Assembly: GCA_947174835.1 (NCBI GenBank)
Contig: CAMWKM010000011.1
Span: forward strand, 1-37,780
DNA from: an uncultured Prevotella sp.
GTDB taxonomy: Bacteria > Bacteroidota > Bacteroidia > Bacteroidales > Bacteroidaceae
Direction: 5' to 3'
Length of the DNA stretch: 37,780 nt
Under the pieces are notes generated by a model that did no database searches, was not told the origin of the DNA, and saw only the letters and a program-made list of their open reading frames with translations. Shown in pieces: positions 25,320-34,231 of the stretch. The position numbers and the translations under genes were made by a program. Within the stretch, counting starts at the first letter, position 1; every line of letters starts with the position of its first letter.

Positions 25320-26294
25320 ATGAAAAAATCCCATACGATCATGATGCTGGTAGCAGTGACGATCACTGCAATGACGGCCTGCAAAGGTCCGAAGCAGAAC
25401 ATAAAAGACGAGCCTGTAGGGCCGGTGTTCTCGGCAGATTCGGCTTATAGTTTCTGTCAGCAGCAGTGCGATTTCGGACCACGGACAATGAACAGCGAGG
25501 CCCACGAGCAGTGCGCCCAGTGGATAGTCAGCAAATTTCAGGACTACGGACTGGAAGTCATCGAACAACGAGCTACGCTGAAAGGCTTCGACGGCACGCC
25601 ATTACTGAGCAACAATATCATTGCGCAGTTCAGACCAGCCTGCAATGACCGGCTCATGATTTGCGCACACTGGGACAGTCGTCCCTGGGCCGACAACGAC
25701 CCCGACGAGAGCAACCACACGAAACCCGTGATGGCTGCCAACGACGGAGCCAGCGGCGTGGGCGTGATGCTGGAGTTGGCACGACTGCTGAGCATGGCCG
25801 ATTCAACACTTCGTCCGGACTTAGGCATAGACTTGATCTGCTTCGATGCCGAGGACTGGGGCAGCGACAACCATCCTGACTCGTGGGCACTGGGCGCACA
25901 GCACTGGGCTGCCCATCTGCATCGTGAGAACTACAGACCGCGCTATGGCATCCTGCTCGACATGGTAGGCGGTCAAGGTGCCACTTTCTACCAAGAAGGT
26001 TTCTCGAAATTAAAAGCCCCGCAGGTAGTCGACCGTGTGTGGAAAGCCGCTCAGGTGGCGGGCTACGGCAGCATATTCCCCAATCAGGAAGGTGGCTACA
26101 TCACCGACGACCACGGTCCGGTGAACGATATAGCCCATATTCCGTGCATCGACATCATTGCCTATTACCCTTATTGTCAGGAAAGCAGCTTCGGCCCCAC
26201 GTGGCATACCGTCGACGACACGATGGAACATCTGGACCGTAACACGCTGAAGGCTGTCGGGCAGACACTACTACAAGTGATTTTCAGTGAATAG
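25320..26294 (+). CDS. M28-family glutaminyl-peptide cyclotransferase-like lipoprotein
   Basis: About 324 residues from the ATG at 25320 (25308 is possible). The signal ends in a lipobox-like MTAC (Cys21). The M28 zinc site is intact: AHWDSRPWAD (His117), ANDGASG (Asp142), FDAEDWG (Glu178) and PTWHTVDDT (His296). The HWDSRPWAD and WHTVDDT forms are those of glutaminyl cyclases, which turn N-terminal Gln of exported proteins into pyroglutamate. Porphyromonas gingivalis has an essential enzyme of this type, and many of its secreted proteins begin with Gln (established knowledge). Here porT lies directly upstream, and several exported proteins in the window have Gln at the predicted mature N-terminus. 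An ordinary M28 aminopeptidase is the alternative. Confidence 0.8.
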   Translation: MKKSHTIMMLVAVTITAMTACKGPKQNIKDEPVGPVFSADSAYSFCQQQCDFGPRTMNSEAHEQCAQWIVSKFQDYGLEVIEQRATLKGFDGTPLLSNNIIAQFRPACNDRLMICAHWDSRPWADNDPDESNHTKPVMAANDGASGVGVMLELARLLSMADSTLRPDLGIDLICFDAEDWGSDNHPDSWALGAQHWAAHLHRENYRPRYGILLDMVGGQGATFYQEGFSKLKAPQVVDRVWKAAQVAGYGSIFPNQEGGYITDDHGPVNDIAHIPCIDIIAYYPYCQESSFGPTWHTVDDTMEHLDRNTLKAVGQTLLQVIFSE

Positions 26295-26303
26295 CAAACA
26301 GGA

Positions 26304-27275
26304 ATGGAAAAGTATTTTGCCGATGAACTCCGCTATGACGGAGGAATGAAGTTTGAACGCTGCGGGCGTTCGGGTATCTTGCTGCCAAAGGTTTCTTTGG
26401 GATTCTGGCACAACTTCGGAGCCGTAGACGACTACGACCGTTGTCGTCGTATTGCACGTTATGCCTTCGATCATGGTGTGGTGCACTTCGACTTGGCCAA
26501 CAACTACGGCCCTCCATACGGCTCAGCCGAAGAGACAATGGGCCGCATGATGGACGACGACTTCCGTCCTTATCGCGACGAACTCTTCATTTCCTCAAAG
26601 GCAGGCTATGATATGTGGGCCGGCCCTTACGGTAATTGGGGTTCGCGCAAGTATCTGATGGCCTCGCTCGACCAGAGCCTGAAGCGTATGCATCTGGACT
26701 ATGTAGACCTATTCTACAGTCACCGCTACGACCCAGAGACCCCATTAGAAGAGACACTACAGGCACTTGTCGACATCGTACACAGCGGTAAGGCCCTCTA
26801 TGTGGGCATTTCACGCTGGCCATTGGAGGCCACCAAGTTTGCCTACGATTATCTGAAACACCGCGATGTGCCCCTGCTCATCTATCAAGGCCGACTGAAC
26901 CTGCTCGACCGGGCACCGCAGGAAGAAGGTATTCTCGACTTCTGTGCCGACAACGGTATCGGGTTCATCTCGTTCTCCCCATTGGCACAGGGTCTGCTCA
27001 CTGACCGTTATCTGAATGGGATTCCCGAAGACTCACGTATGTCGAAGGGGAAATTCCTGAAAGAGAGTATGCTGACCGACGAACTGTTGCAGAAGCTCCG
27101 CCACTACAATGACATGGCCCGGCAGCGCGGTGAGACGCTGGCCGAGATGGCTTTGGCCTGGATTCTGGCCCAGCGCGGCATCACCTCGGTACTCGTTGGT
27201 GCCAGCAGTCCTGAGCAGTTGCAGAAGAACTTGAAGTGCATCAACGCCAGTCCCTTCGACGAGACAGAGCAATAA
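26304..27275 (+). CDS. Aldo/keto reductase
   Basis: 323 residues with the complete aldo/keto reductase tetrad: Asp63 and Tyr68 in FDLANNYGPPYGSAEE, Lys99 in ISSKAGYDMW, and His140 in YSHRYDP. It reduces carbonyl substrates with NADPH in a (beta/alpha)8 barrel. The GPPYGSAEE form and the Trp-rich loop after Lys99 are those of the YghZ-type group (glyceraldehyde 3-phosphate reductase-like). The substrate here is not known. It follows the M28 gene by 9 bp and is likely co-transcribed with it. Confidence 0.9.
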   Translation: MEKYFADELRYDGGMKFERCGRSGILLPKVSLGFWHNFGAVDDYDRCRRIARYAFDHGVVHFDLANNYGPPYGSAEETMGRMMDDDFRPYRDELFISSKAGYDMWAGPYGNWGSRKYLMASLDQSLKRMHLDYVDLFYSHRYDPETPLEETLQALVDIVHSGKALYVGISRWPLEATKFAYDYLKHRDVPLLIYQGRLNLLDRAPQEEGILDFCADNGIGFISFSPLAQGLLTDRYLNGIPEDSRMSKGKFLKESMLTDELLQKLRHYNDMARQRGETLAEMALAWILAQRGITSVLVGASSPEQLQKNLKCINASPFDETEQ

Positions 27276-27341
27276 CCCAAACCCGACAGGGCTTCCCATA
27301 CGATTTTCGACGCTTCATTCTTAACTCTCATCTTTTTGTTG

Positions 27342-27349
27342 TAACTTTG
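27342..27349 (+). promoter_or_regulatory. Promoter -7 element of the pyridoxal-type kinase gene
   Basis: TAACTTTG, eight bases before the ATG at 27358. This implies a very short leader. Confidence 0.55.
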
Positions 27350-27357
27350 CAACCGAA

Positions 27358-28170
27358 ATGAAACAGATATTACTTGTCAACGATATTGCAGGCTACGGCA
27401 AAGTGGGTATGGCAGCCATGCTGCCCATCCTGAGTTACATGGGCATACCGGCCTACAACCTGCCCACGGCATTGGTGTCGAATACGCTGGACTATGGCGA
27501 GTTTACTCAATTGGACACGACGGAGTATATGCGCCAGACTTTCCCCATCTGGCAACGACTGGGTTTCCATTTCGATGCCATCTGTACCGGCCTGATGTTC
27601 AGTAAGGAGCAGGCGCGACTGGTGGCTGCCTATTGCAAGGAGCAAGCAGAAACGGGCTGTACGGTGTTTGTCGATCCCGTCTGTGGCGATGGTGGACACC
27701 TGTATCATGGCATTGACGAGCGGCAAGTACAACTGATGCGCGAGATGGTGAGCGTGGCCCACCTGACATTTCCCAACTATACCGAGGCCTGCTATCTGAC
27801 CGATACGCCTTGGCGTCCGGAGGGGCTCAGCAAAGAAGAGGCTTGCCAAATGCTTGACAAACTGATTGCCATCGGTACTCAGTCGGCCCTGATCACCAGT
27901 TGCATCATTGACGGCAAGAATCAAGTTTGCGGTTTCAACCATTGCAATGGCGAATACTTTTTTCTGGAATACGAGGAGATTCCGGGCCTCTTTCACGGCA
28001 CAGGTGACATTTTTTCAGCTGTACTGATCGGTGGCCTGCTAAACGACCGTCCCTTGAGAGAGAGTACCCAGCGGGCTATGGACGTGGTGCGTCAGATGAT
28101 ATGGCGCAACCGCGACACGGAGGACCATTGTTGCGGCATCCTCATCGAGCGTTGCCTTGACCTGCTTTAA
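27358..28170 (+). CDS. Pyridoxal/pyridoxamine kinase (PdxK/PdxY-like)
   Basis: 270 residues with the ribokinase-like fold of vitamin B6 kinases: NDIAGYGKVGMAAMLPILSY at the start (substrate pocket), VDPVCGDGG (about 116-124) and FHGTGDIFSAV (212-222) with the presumed catalytic Asp217. It phosphorylates B6 vitamers to give pyridoxal 5'-phosphate or its precursors. The gene lies just before the Suf genes, where SufS needs PLP, but each unit has its own promoter, so a functional link is only suggestive. A hydroxymethylpyrimidine kinase is a less likely alternative. Confidence 0.8.
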   Translation: MKQILLVNDIAGYGKVGMAAMLPILSYMGIPAYNLPTALVSNTLDYGEFTQLDTTEYMRQTFPIWQRLGFHFDAICTGLMFSKEQARLVAAYCKEQAETGCTVFVDPVCGDGGHLYHGIDERQVQLMREMVSVAHLTFPNYTEACYLTDTPWRPEGLSKEEACQMLDKLIAIGTQSALITSCIIDGKNQVCGFNHCNGEYFFLEYEEIPGLFHGTGDIFSAVLIGGLLNDRPLRESTQRAMDVVRQMIWRNRDTEDHCCGILIERCLDLL

Positions 28171-28189
28171 GACAATGAAAGTTAATATG

Positions 28190-28221
28190 TTTGGCTTTTA
28201 TATTGATTTTTCGTAACTTTG
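28190..28221 (+). promoter_or_regulatory. Promoter of the suf operon
   Basis: TTTG (28190-28193), 20-bp spacer, TAACTTTG (28214-28221): a full consensus Bacteroidetes promoter, 25 bases before the sufC ATG. Confidence 0.85.
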
Positions 28222-28246
28222 CACCCATAATTCGAAAAAGGAAAAA

Positions 28247-29002
28247 ATGTTAGAGATAAGAAACTTGCACGCCAGAATAGGCGAAAAAGAGATATTGAAA
28301 GGCATCGACCTGACCATCAAGGATGGTGAGACCCATGCCATCATGGGACCGAACGGATCGGGAAAATCGACACTCTCGGCAGTGCTCGTAGGTAACCCAC
28401 TCTATGAGGTGACGGAGGGCGAAGCCTATTTCAACGGGAAAAACCTGCTGGAGATGAAGCCGGAGGAGAGAGCCCACGAGGGATTGTTCCTGTCGTTCCA
28501 GTACCCCGTGGAAATTCCGGGCGTGTCAATGACCAATTTCATGAAGGCAGCCATCAATGAGAAACGCAAAGCACAAGGCTTGGAGCCGATGAATGCGGCT
28601 GAGTTTCTGAAGCTGATGCGCGAGAAACGCAAGGTGGTGGAACTGAACTCAAAGCTGGCAAACCGCAGTGTGAACGAAGGATTTAGCGGCGGTGAGAAGA
28701 AGCGCAACGAGATTTTCCAGATGGCAATGCTTGAGCCCAAGCTGAGCATCCTTGACGAAACGGACTCCGGTCTGGATGTCGATGCCATGCGCATCGTGGC
28801 CGAAGGTGTGAATAAGTTGCAGACACCCGAATCGTCATGCATCGTGATTACGCATTATGACCGTCTGTTAGAGATGATTCGTCCTCAGTTTGTCCATGTA
28901 TTGTATCAGGGGCGCATCGTGAAAACCGGCGGTCCCGAACTGGCCGGACAGATTCAGGAACACGGATATGACTGGATTAAGGAAGAGATAGGAGCAGAGT
29001 GA
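28247..29002 (+). CDS. sufC: Fe-S cluster assembly ATPase SufC
   Basis: 251 residues, a soluble ABC-type ATPase. Walker A is GPNGSGKST (34-42), the signature FSGGEKKRNEIFQMAM and Walker B KLSILDETDSGLD, where the ETDSGLD form marks SufC. It powers cluster assembly in the SufBCD scaffold in the cytosol. It is the first gene of the operon, behind a consensus promoter. The usual partner sufB is not next to it in this window. Its stop codon overlaps the start region of sufD. Confidence 0.97.
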   Translation: MLEIRNLHARIGEKEILKGIDLTIKDGETHAIMGPNGSGKSTLSAVLVGNPLYEVTEGEAYFNGKNLLEMKPEERAHEGLFLSFQYPVEIPGVSMTNFMKAAINEKRKAQGLEPMNAAEFLKLMREKRKVVELNSKLANRSVNEGFSGGEKKRNEIFQMAMLEPKLSILDETDSGLDVDAMRIVAEGVNKLQTPESSCIVITHYDRLLEMIRPQFVHVLYQGRIVKTGGPELAGQIQEHGYDWIKEEIGAE

Positions 29003-30357
29003 TGCGCAGCGAACAACAATACATAGATCTCTACGAACAGGCACGGCAACTCATCTTTGACCATGCTCCCGATGGCATGAATGCCGTGCGCGACGAGGCA
29101 TTTGAGGACTTTTGCCGACAAGGGTTCCCCTCCCGGAAGGTGGAACGGTATAAATACACCGACCTGCAACAACTATTTGAGCCAGACTATGGCGTGAACC
29201 TGAGCCGGTTGGAGATACCCGTCGACCCATATAATGCATTCCGCTGCGACGTGCCCAACCTGTCTACCTCGCTCTATTTCGTGGTCAACGATATGTTCTA
29301 CACCCATGCACAGCCGAAAAGTCACTTGCCGGAGGGTGTCATCATAGGGTCACTGCGCGACTATCCCGACCTTGTTGCCCGCTATTATGCCCGTCTGGCC
29401 AAGACCTCTGAAGATGCCGTGACGGCACTGAACACGATGCTGGCTCAGGACGGTATGCTGGTCTACGTGCCCAAACACGTGAAAGTCGACCGCGCCATCC
29501 AAGTGATCAATATCCTGAAGGCCACGCCTCGGAATGCCCAACGTCAAGTGCCCGACCTGATGGTCAACCGCCGGGTGCTGATTATCGTGGAAGAAGGTGC
29601 AGAACTGAAAATGCTGTTCTGCGACCATGCTGCCGATGACCAGCGTTTTCTGACCACCCAAGTCATCGAGGCTCATGTGGGCAGTCATGCGTCGCTCGAC
29701 CTTTATTGTCTGGAAGAGACCCATGCCAAGAATGTGCGCGTGAGCAATGTCTATATAGACCAGCAGGCCAACAGCCGTGTAAACCACAACGTGATCACGC
29801 TACATAACGGTGTGACCAGAAACAGACTTGACCTGACTTTCTCCGGTGAAGGAGCCGAATGTCAGTGCTACGGCTGTGTGATTGCCGACAAACAGCAGCA
29901 CGTGGATAATAACACCTTGATTGCACACAAGGTTCCTCACTGCACCTCAAGCGAACTTTACAAGTATGTGCTCGACGATCAAGCCACCAGTGCTTTTGCC
30001 GGTCGTGTGCTCGTGGAGCACGGTGCACAGAAGACAATATCGAAGATGACCAACCAGAACCTGACGGCTACCCGAGAGGCACGTATGTACACCCAGCCCA
30101 TGCTGGAGATCTATGCCGACGACGTGAAGTGCGCTCATGGCTCTACCGTAGGTCAGCTGAACGATGCCGCACTCTTCTATATGCGCCAACGTGGTATCTC
30201 GCTCGCTGAGGCCAAAGTGCTGCTGCAGAATGCTTTTATCAACGAAGTGATTGACAAGATGGAACTGGAACCGCTGCGCGACCGCCTGCACTATCTGGTG
30301 GAGAAGCGTTTCCGTGGCGAATTGAACAGATGCACAGGGTGCAAGCTGTGCAGATGA
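29002..30357 (+). CDS. sufD: Fe-S cluster assembly scaffold subunit SufD
   Basis: 451 residues from the ATG at 29002 (TGATG junction with sufC); an in-frame GTG at 28999 is possible. The long beta-helix core and the C-terminal block CAHGSTVGQLNDAALFYMRQ followed by RGISLAEAKVLLQNAFINEV are those of the SufB/SufD family. The short length and lack of the SufB N-terminal region favour SufD. It forms the scaffold with SufB and SufC. An odd point is the end RCTGCKLCR, a CxxCxxC tail that could bind metal. Confidence 0.93.
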   Translation: MRSEQQYIDLYEQARQLIFDHAPDGMNAVRDEAFEDFCRQGFPSRKVERYKYTDLQQLFEPDYGVNLSRLEIPVDPYNAFRCDVPNLSTSLYFVVNDMFYTHAQPKSHLPEGVIIGSLRDYPDLVARYYARLAKTSEDAVTALNTMLAQDGMLVYVPKHVKVDRAIQVINILKATPRNAQRQVPDLMVNRRVLIIVEEGAELKMLFCDHAADDQRFLTTQVIEAHVGSHASLDLYCLEETHAKNVRVSNVYIDQQANSRVNHNVITLHNGVTRNRLDLTFSGEGAECQCYGCVIADKQQHVDNNTLIAHKVPHCTSSELYKYVLDDQATSAFAGRVLVEHGAQKTISKMTNQNLTATREARMYTQPMLEIYADDVKCAHGSTVGQLNDAALFYMRQRGISLAEAKVLLQNAFINEVIDKMELEPLRDRLHYLVEKRFRGELNRCTGCKLCR

Positions 30358-30371
30358 GAAACGAAAGAGAT

Positions 30372-31589
30372 ATGTATGATGTCCATAAGATAAGGGAAGA
30401 GTTCCCCATACTGTCAAGAGAAATATATGGCCGACCGCTGGTCTATCTTGACAATGCGGCTACCACACAGAAACCACTTTGCGTGCTCGATGCCATGCGC
30501 GAAGAGTATCTCAACGTCAATGCCAACGTGCACCGGGGCGTACACTACCTGAGTCAGCAGGCCACCGACCTGCACGAGGCAGCCCGCGAGAAGGTCAGAG
30601 CCTATATCAATGCCCGCGCTGTAGAAGAAATCGTCTTCACCCGTGGCACCACCGAGGCCATCAATCTGGTGGCCCAGACCTTTTGTGAGTCGCAGATGAA
30701 AGCCGGTGACGAAGTGATAGTCACCGATATGGAGCACCACTCGAACATCGTACCCTGGCAGTTACAGGCCGAAAAACGGGGCATTGTGGTGAAACATCTG
30801 CCCATCACGGACGATGGAAGCCTTGTTTGCGCCAATGATATTGCAACATTCCTGACGGATCGGACGAAACTCCTGAGCCTGACACACGTGAGCAATGTGC
30901 TGGGCACCGTCAATCCCATAAAGGACATCATACGTCTGGCCCACGAGCATGGCATCCCCGTACTGATAGATGCTGCTCAGAGTGCGCCTCATATAAAAAT
31001 CGACGTACAGGATCTGGACTGCGACTTTCTTGCTTTCAGCGGACATAAGATGTATGGCCCGACGGGCATCGGCGTGCTCTATGGCAAGGAGTCTTGGTTA
31101 GAGAAGCTACCACCCTATCAGGGCGGTGGCGAAATGATCGACAAAGTGTCGTGGAAAAAGACGACCTTCGAGCGTCCGCCACTGAAGTTTGAAGCCGGCA
31201 CTCCCGACTATGTGGCTACTCACGGACTGGCTACTGCCATTGACTATCTGCAGGCGATTGGTCTCGACAACATCAGGGCTCACGAGGAAATGCTGACGCA
31301 CTACTGCATAGAGCAGATGCGTACCATTCCCGACATCCGCTTCTTTGGCGAGGCCAAGCAGAAGGATGCAGTGGTATCTTTCTTAGTAGGCGACATCCAC
31401 CATTTAGACATGGGCACGCTACTCGACCGTCTGGGCATCGCCGTGCGCACCGGACATCATTGTGCCCACCCGCTGATGGACCGATTGGGCGTGACGGGCA
31501 CCGTGCGCGCCTCGTTTGCTCTCTACAATACCAAGGAGGAGGTCGACACTCTCGTGGACGGCATCCGACGTGTGTCACAGATGTTTTAA
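30372..31589 (+). CDS. sufS: Cysteine desulfurase SufS
   Basis: 405 residues from the ATG at 30372 (MYDVHKIREEFPIL), the usual start for this group; an ATG at 30354 overlapping the sufD stop (ATGA) would add six residues. A PLP enzyme: FSGHKMYGP holds the Schiff-base Lys, EHHSNIVPW the conserved His block, and RTGHHCAHPLMDRLG the persulfide Cys. The short loop form around that Cys is class II (SufS). It supplies sulfur to the SufBCD scaffold. Third gene of the operon. Confidence 0.95.
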   Translation: MYDVHKIREEFPILSREIYGRPLVYLDNAATTQKPLCVLDAMREEYLNVNANVHRGVHYLSQQATDLHEAAREKVRAYINARAVEEIVFTRGTTEAINLVAQTFCESQMKAGDEVIVTDMEHHSNIVPWQLQAEKRGIVVKHLPITDDGSLVCANDIATFLTDRTKLLSLTHVSNVLGTVNPIKDIIRLAHEHGIPVLIDAAQSAPHIKIDVQDLDCDFLAFSGHKMYGPTGIGVLYGKESWLEKLPPYQGGGEMIDKVSWKKTTFERPPLKFEAGTPDYVATHGLATAIDYLQAIGLDNIRAHEEMLTHYCIEQMRTIPDIRFFGEAKQKDAVVSFLVGDIHHLDMGTLLDRLGIAVRTGHHCAHPLMDRLGVTGTVRASFALYNTKEEVDTLVDGIRRVSQMF

Positions 31590-31598
31590 TCGTTATCT

Positions 31599-32207
31599 AT
31601 GCTGAAGAGTCATTACTACGAAGGGCTGGTGGAAGCCGGATGCGACGAGGCCGGACGGGGCTGTCTGGCAGGAAGCGTCTATGCCGCTGCCGTCATTTTG
31701 CCCCAAGATTACCACAATGACCTGCTGAACGATTCGAAACAACTCACGGAAAAGAGACGTTATCAACTGCGCGAGATTGTGCAACGCGATGCCGTAGCAT
31801 GGGCTGTGGGCATTGTCACTCCCGAGGAGATTGACCGCATCAATATTCTCAACGCTTCCATCCTGGCCATGCACCGTGCCCTGGATCAGTTGGCAATACG
31901 TCCGGAAGCAGTCATCATCGACGGCAACCGCTTCAAAAAATATCAGGATCTGCCCCACACCACCATCGTGAAAGGCGACGGCAAATACCTCTCCATCGCT
32001 GCCGCTTCGATTCTGGCCAAGACTTACCGCGATGACTATATGAACCGGTTGGCCGAAACATATCCGCAGTACGACTGGCAATCAAACAAAGGCTACCCCA
32101 CACGGAAACACCGCGAGGCCATCCGACAATATGGCACCACGCCCTACCATCGCATGAGCTACAACCTGCTGGGTGACGGTCAACTGCCGCTCCCCTTTGA
32201 AGACTGA
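31599..32207 (+). CDS. rnhB: Ribonuclease HII
   Basis: 202 residues with the type 2 RNase H catalytic start GCDEAGRGCLAGSVYAAAV (Asp16, Glu17), VIIDGN in the middle and KGDGKYLSIAAASILAKTYR as the third block. It removes ribonucleotides and RNA from RNA-DNA hybrids with divalent metal. The length is normal. It starts 9 bp after sufS and is probably read from the same transcript. Confidence 0.96.
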   Translation: MLKSHYYEGLVEAGCDEAGRGCLAGSVYAAAVILPQDYHNDLLNDSKQLTEKRRYQLREIVQRDAVAWAVGIVTPEEIDRINILNASILAMHRALDQLAIRPEAVIIDGNRFKKYQDLPHTTIVKGDGKYLSIAAASILAKTYRDDYMNRLAETYPQYDWQSNKGYPTRKHREAIRQYGTTPYHRMSYNLLGDGQLPLPFED

Positions 32208-32241
32208 GTAAAATATTCACCTCATAAAAAGACTACAAACA

Positions 32242-32883
32242 ATGAAAAAGACAAGCATTCTCGCAGCATCGGCCTTGACAGCCCTGATGCTCTGTGGCTG
32301 TGGCACCAACGGTAGCCTGTCGCAATTCGGTACTCAACACACCGGTCAGACCACTACGACCAACACTACCGGCAGTGCCATCGGCAACATCCTGACAAGC
32401 GTTCTCGGCCTTGACAAACTGACGCAGGCCAACCTCGTCGGCACTTGGTCGTACAGTCAACCCGGCTGTGCATTCACCAGCGAGCAGCTATTGGCTCAGG
32501 CCGGCGGTGAATTTGCAGCAAGTGAGATTAAGTCAAAGTTGCAGCCCACCTTTCAAAAGGCCGGTATCTCGTCAAGCAATACGCAGGTAACCTTCAATCA
32601 GGATGGTACCTTCAATGCCAAGATTGCCGGAAAAAGCTGGAGCGGTAAGTACACCTACGAGGAGTCTACCCGCAAGATCACCATGACCGGCCTGCTGCTC
32701 AACATCAACTGCTACGCCAAGCGCAACAGCAATGGCATCTCCCTGCTTTTCGAAGCCTCAAAACTACTCACCCTCATGCAAACCATGTCGGCCCTCAGCG
32801 GTGGCAGCAATTCGACTCTCGGCACCGTCAGCGACATAGCCAAGAACTACGATGGTCTGCGTATCGGCTTCGACATGAAGTAG
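32242..32883 (+). CDS. DUF4923-family lipoprotein
   Basis: 213 residues with lipobox LMLCGC (Cys20). A Thr/Gly-rich linker follows, then LVGTWSYSQPGCAFTSEQLL and a lipocalin-like series of strands (VTFNQDGTFNAKIAGKSWSG, KYTYEESTRKITMTGL). This matches DUF4923, a Bacteroidales lipoprotein family of unknown function. It starts 34 bp after rnhB. Behind it come a 22-bp repeat cluster and a hairpin that faces the convergent ompA-like gene. Confidence 0.8.
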   Translation: MKKTSILAASALTALMLCGCGTNGSLSQFGTQHTGQTTTTNTTGSAIGNILTSVLGLDKLTQANLVGTWSYSQPGCAFTSEQLLAQAGGEFAASEIKSKLQPTFQKAGISSSNTQVTFNQDGTFNAKIAGKSWSGKYTYEESTRKITMTGLLLNINCYAKRNSNGISLLFEASKLLTLMQTMSALSGGSNSTLGTVSDIAKNYDGLRIGFDMK

Positions 32884-32916
32884 TCCTTACGTGTAATAGA
32901 AGGCTAAATAGGAAGA

Positions 32917-32982
32917 GTTTGAAGCCTCCAAACACCTCGTTTGAAGCCTCCAAACGGGTGGTTTGAAGGCATAATAAGAGTG
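32917..32982. repeat. Three 22-bp repeat units with GTTTG/CAAAC dyads
   Basis: GTTTGAAGCCTCCAAAC occurs at 32917-32933 and 32939-32955, and a third, partial unit starts GTTTGAAGGC at 32961. The period is exactly 22 bp. Each full unit can fold into a small GTTTG/CAAAC hairpin. It lies between convergent genes. Confidence 0.7.
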
Positions 32983-33008
32983 GGTGTGCTCGTCTTGAGC
33001 GCACCCAC
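32980..33008. terminator. Hairpin between convergent genes
   Basis: GTGGGTGTGCTC (32980-32991), a 5-base loop and GAGCGCACCCAC (32997-33008) form a 12-bp stem with one mismatch. It can end transcripts from both sides; the T-run is weak. Confidence 0.6.
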
Positions 33009-33102
33009 TTCTCGTGGGAATCAGCAGGTCAATACGCTGATTCATTGACGACCAAAGCCGTCAACAGATTATATATTAATGTATGAAAAAAATTGATGTT
33101 CA

Positions 33103-34230
33103 CTACTTTGCAATACAGATACTGACACGGTTTTTCTCATTGTCCTTAAAAGGCTGTTCATGCGACCCCTTAGAGTCAGACAGGACACGGTCAGCCGCGA
33201 TGCCATACTGTTCGCACAATGCCTTCGCCACAACAGCAGCACGTTGCGCAGCCAGTCGGTCGTTGATAGCATCATTGCCCGTGACAGCATCGGCATAGCC
33301 TGTCACCATTACTTTTGCCTGCGGATTCTGCTGCAGGAATGCGGCTATATCGGCCACCTTCTGCTGTTCAGACTCGCGGATGTCGTATTTATTGAGTTCG
33401 AAGAACACATCACGACGGCATTCCTCCACTTTCTTTTCAACTGGCTGCTGCTCAACTTGCGGTTTTGCTTCAACCACAGGCTGCGGTTCGGCAACAGGTT
33501 CGGGTTCGGCAACAGCGACAATCTGACGGACAGGAGCCTCAACCTTAGTGCGGGTCTTTCCCAAATTGATGCGCAGACCCACCAAACCATTGAAGTACCA
33601 GTCTACATTGTCTGCCTTCTTCGAATTATACTTGTCGCTCAATACATTGGCATTGCCTTCCACCAACAGGCTCACGGCATCGCTCAACCGGAATCCCAGT
33701 TCTACGCCACCACGACCAAAAGGCAGTACCTTTGAACCATCCCATAGATTCTCAAGATTGTAACCTGATATATTATTCACCCGAGCAGCAATATCGTTCA
33801 CCTCGTCGTTTCCCCATGCAAAATTGGCACCACCGCCTAAGAAAGCCGTCACATTCAGTAGACGATCGGGATTCCATCCACACAGCAGATTCGACAGGTT
33901 CAGCATCAAGTCAATGCCGGGAGCCACATAGTTGTACTTATAATCCTCAGTACAGATACCGTTCCATCCACCCTTGCTCTGCCACGCATTAGCCTGAATG
34001 CGCACACCAAAGACCGGACTGAACTGATAACCCAATCCCAACTGAGCATTAGGTGACAACAATTTCGAGAACTTTGCCTCACCCAACGTGTATTGGGCAC
34101 CGCCCTCAACATTCAGGAATGCGTGTTTCTTGAATTTATAGGATGCGTCGGATTCCGTCTGAGCAGTCATCGTCATGCTCATACCCATGAGCACGCCCAC
34201 CAATAGGATTCTCACTATTCTGTTCATCAT
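33103..34230 (-). CDS. OmpA-family outer-membrane protein
   Basis: About 375 residues from the ATG at 34230; a GTG at 34242 would overlap the previous gene. Signal peptide (VLMGMSMTMTA|QTES), mature N-terminal Gln. An N-terminal barrel (about 25-235; LGLGYQFSPVFGVRIQANAW, VELGFRLSDAVSLLVEGNAN) is joined by a Pro/Val/Glu-rich linker (about 245-275) to an OmpA-like peptidoglycan-binding domain (DVFFELNKYDIRE, VMVTGYADAVTGN, NDRLAAQRAAVVAKAL). It anchors the outer membrane to the wall. It follows a lipoprotein gene after one base and ends before the repeat and hairpin region. Confidence 0.9.
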   Translation of the reverse strand: MMNRIVRILLVGVLMGMSMTMTAQTESDASYKFKKHAFLNVEGGAQYTLGEAKFSKLLSPNAQLGLGYQFSPVFGVRIQANAWQSKGGWNGICTEDYKYNYVAPGIDLMLNLSNLLCGWNPDRLLNVTAFLGGGANFAWGNDEVNDIAARVNNISGYNLENLWDGSKVLPFGRGGVELGFRLSDAVSLLVEGNANVLSDKYNSKKADNVDWYFNGLVGLRINLGKTRTKVEAPVRQIVAVAEPEPVAEPQPVVEAKPQVEQQPVEKKVEECRRDVFFELNKYDIRESEQQKVADIAAFLQQNPQAKVMVTGYADAVTGNDAINDRLAAQRAAVVAKALCEQYGIAADRVLSDSKGSHEQPFKDNEKNRVSICIAK

Positions 34231-34231
34231 A

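Noticed and set aside
29002..30357. Calling this gene sufB
   Set aside because: Length and C-terminal pattern fit SufD; SufB is longer with a distinct N-terminal region.
32917..32982. CRISPR array
   Set aside because: Only three units, gaps of about 5 bp rather than 30-bp spacers, and no cas genes nearby.
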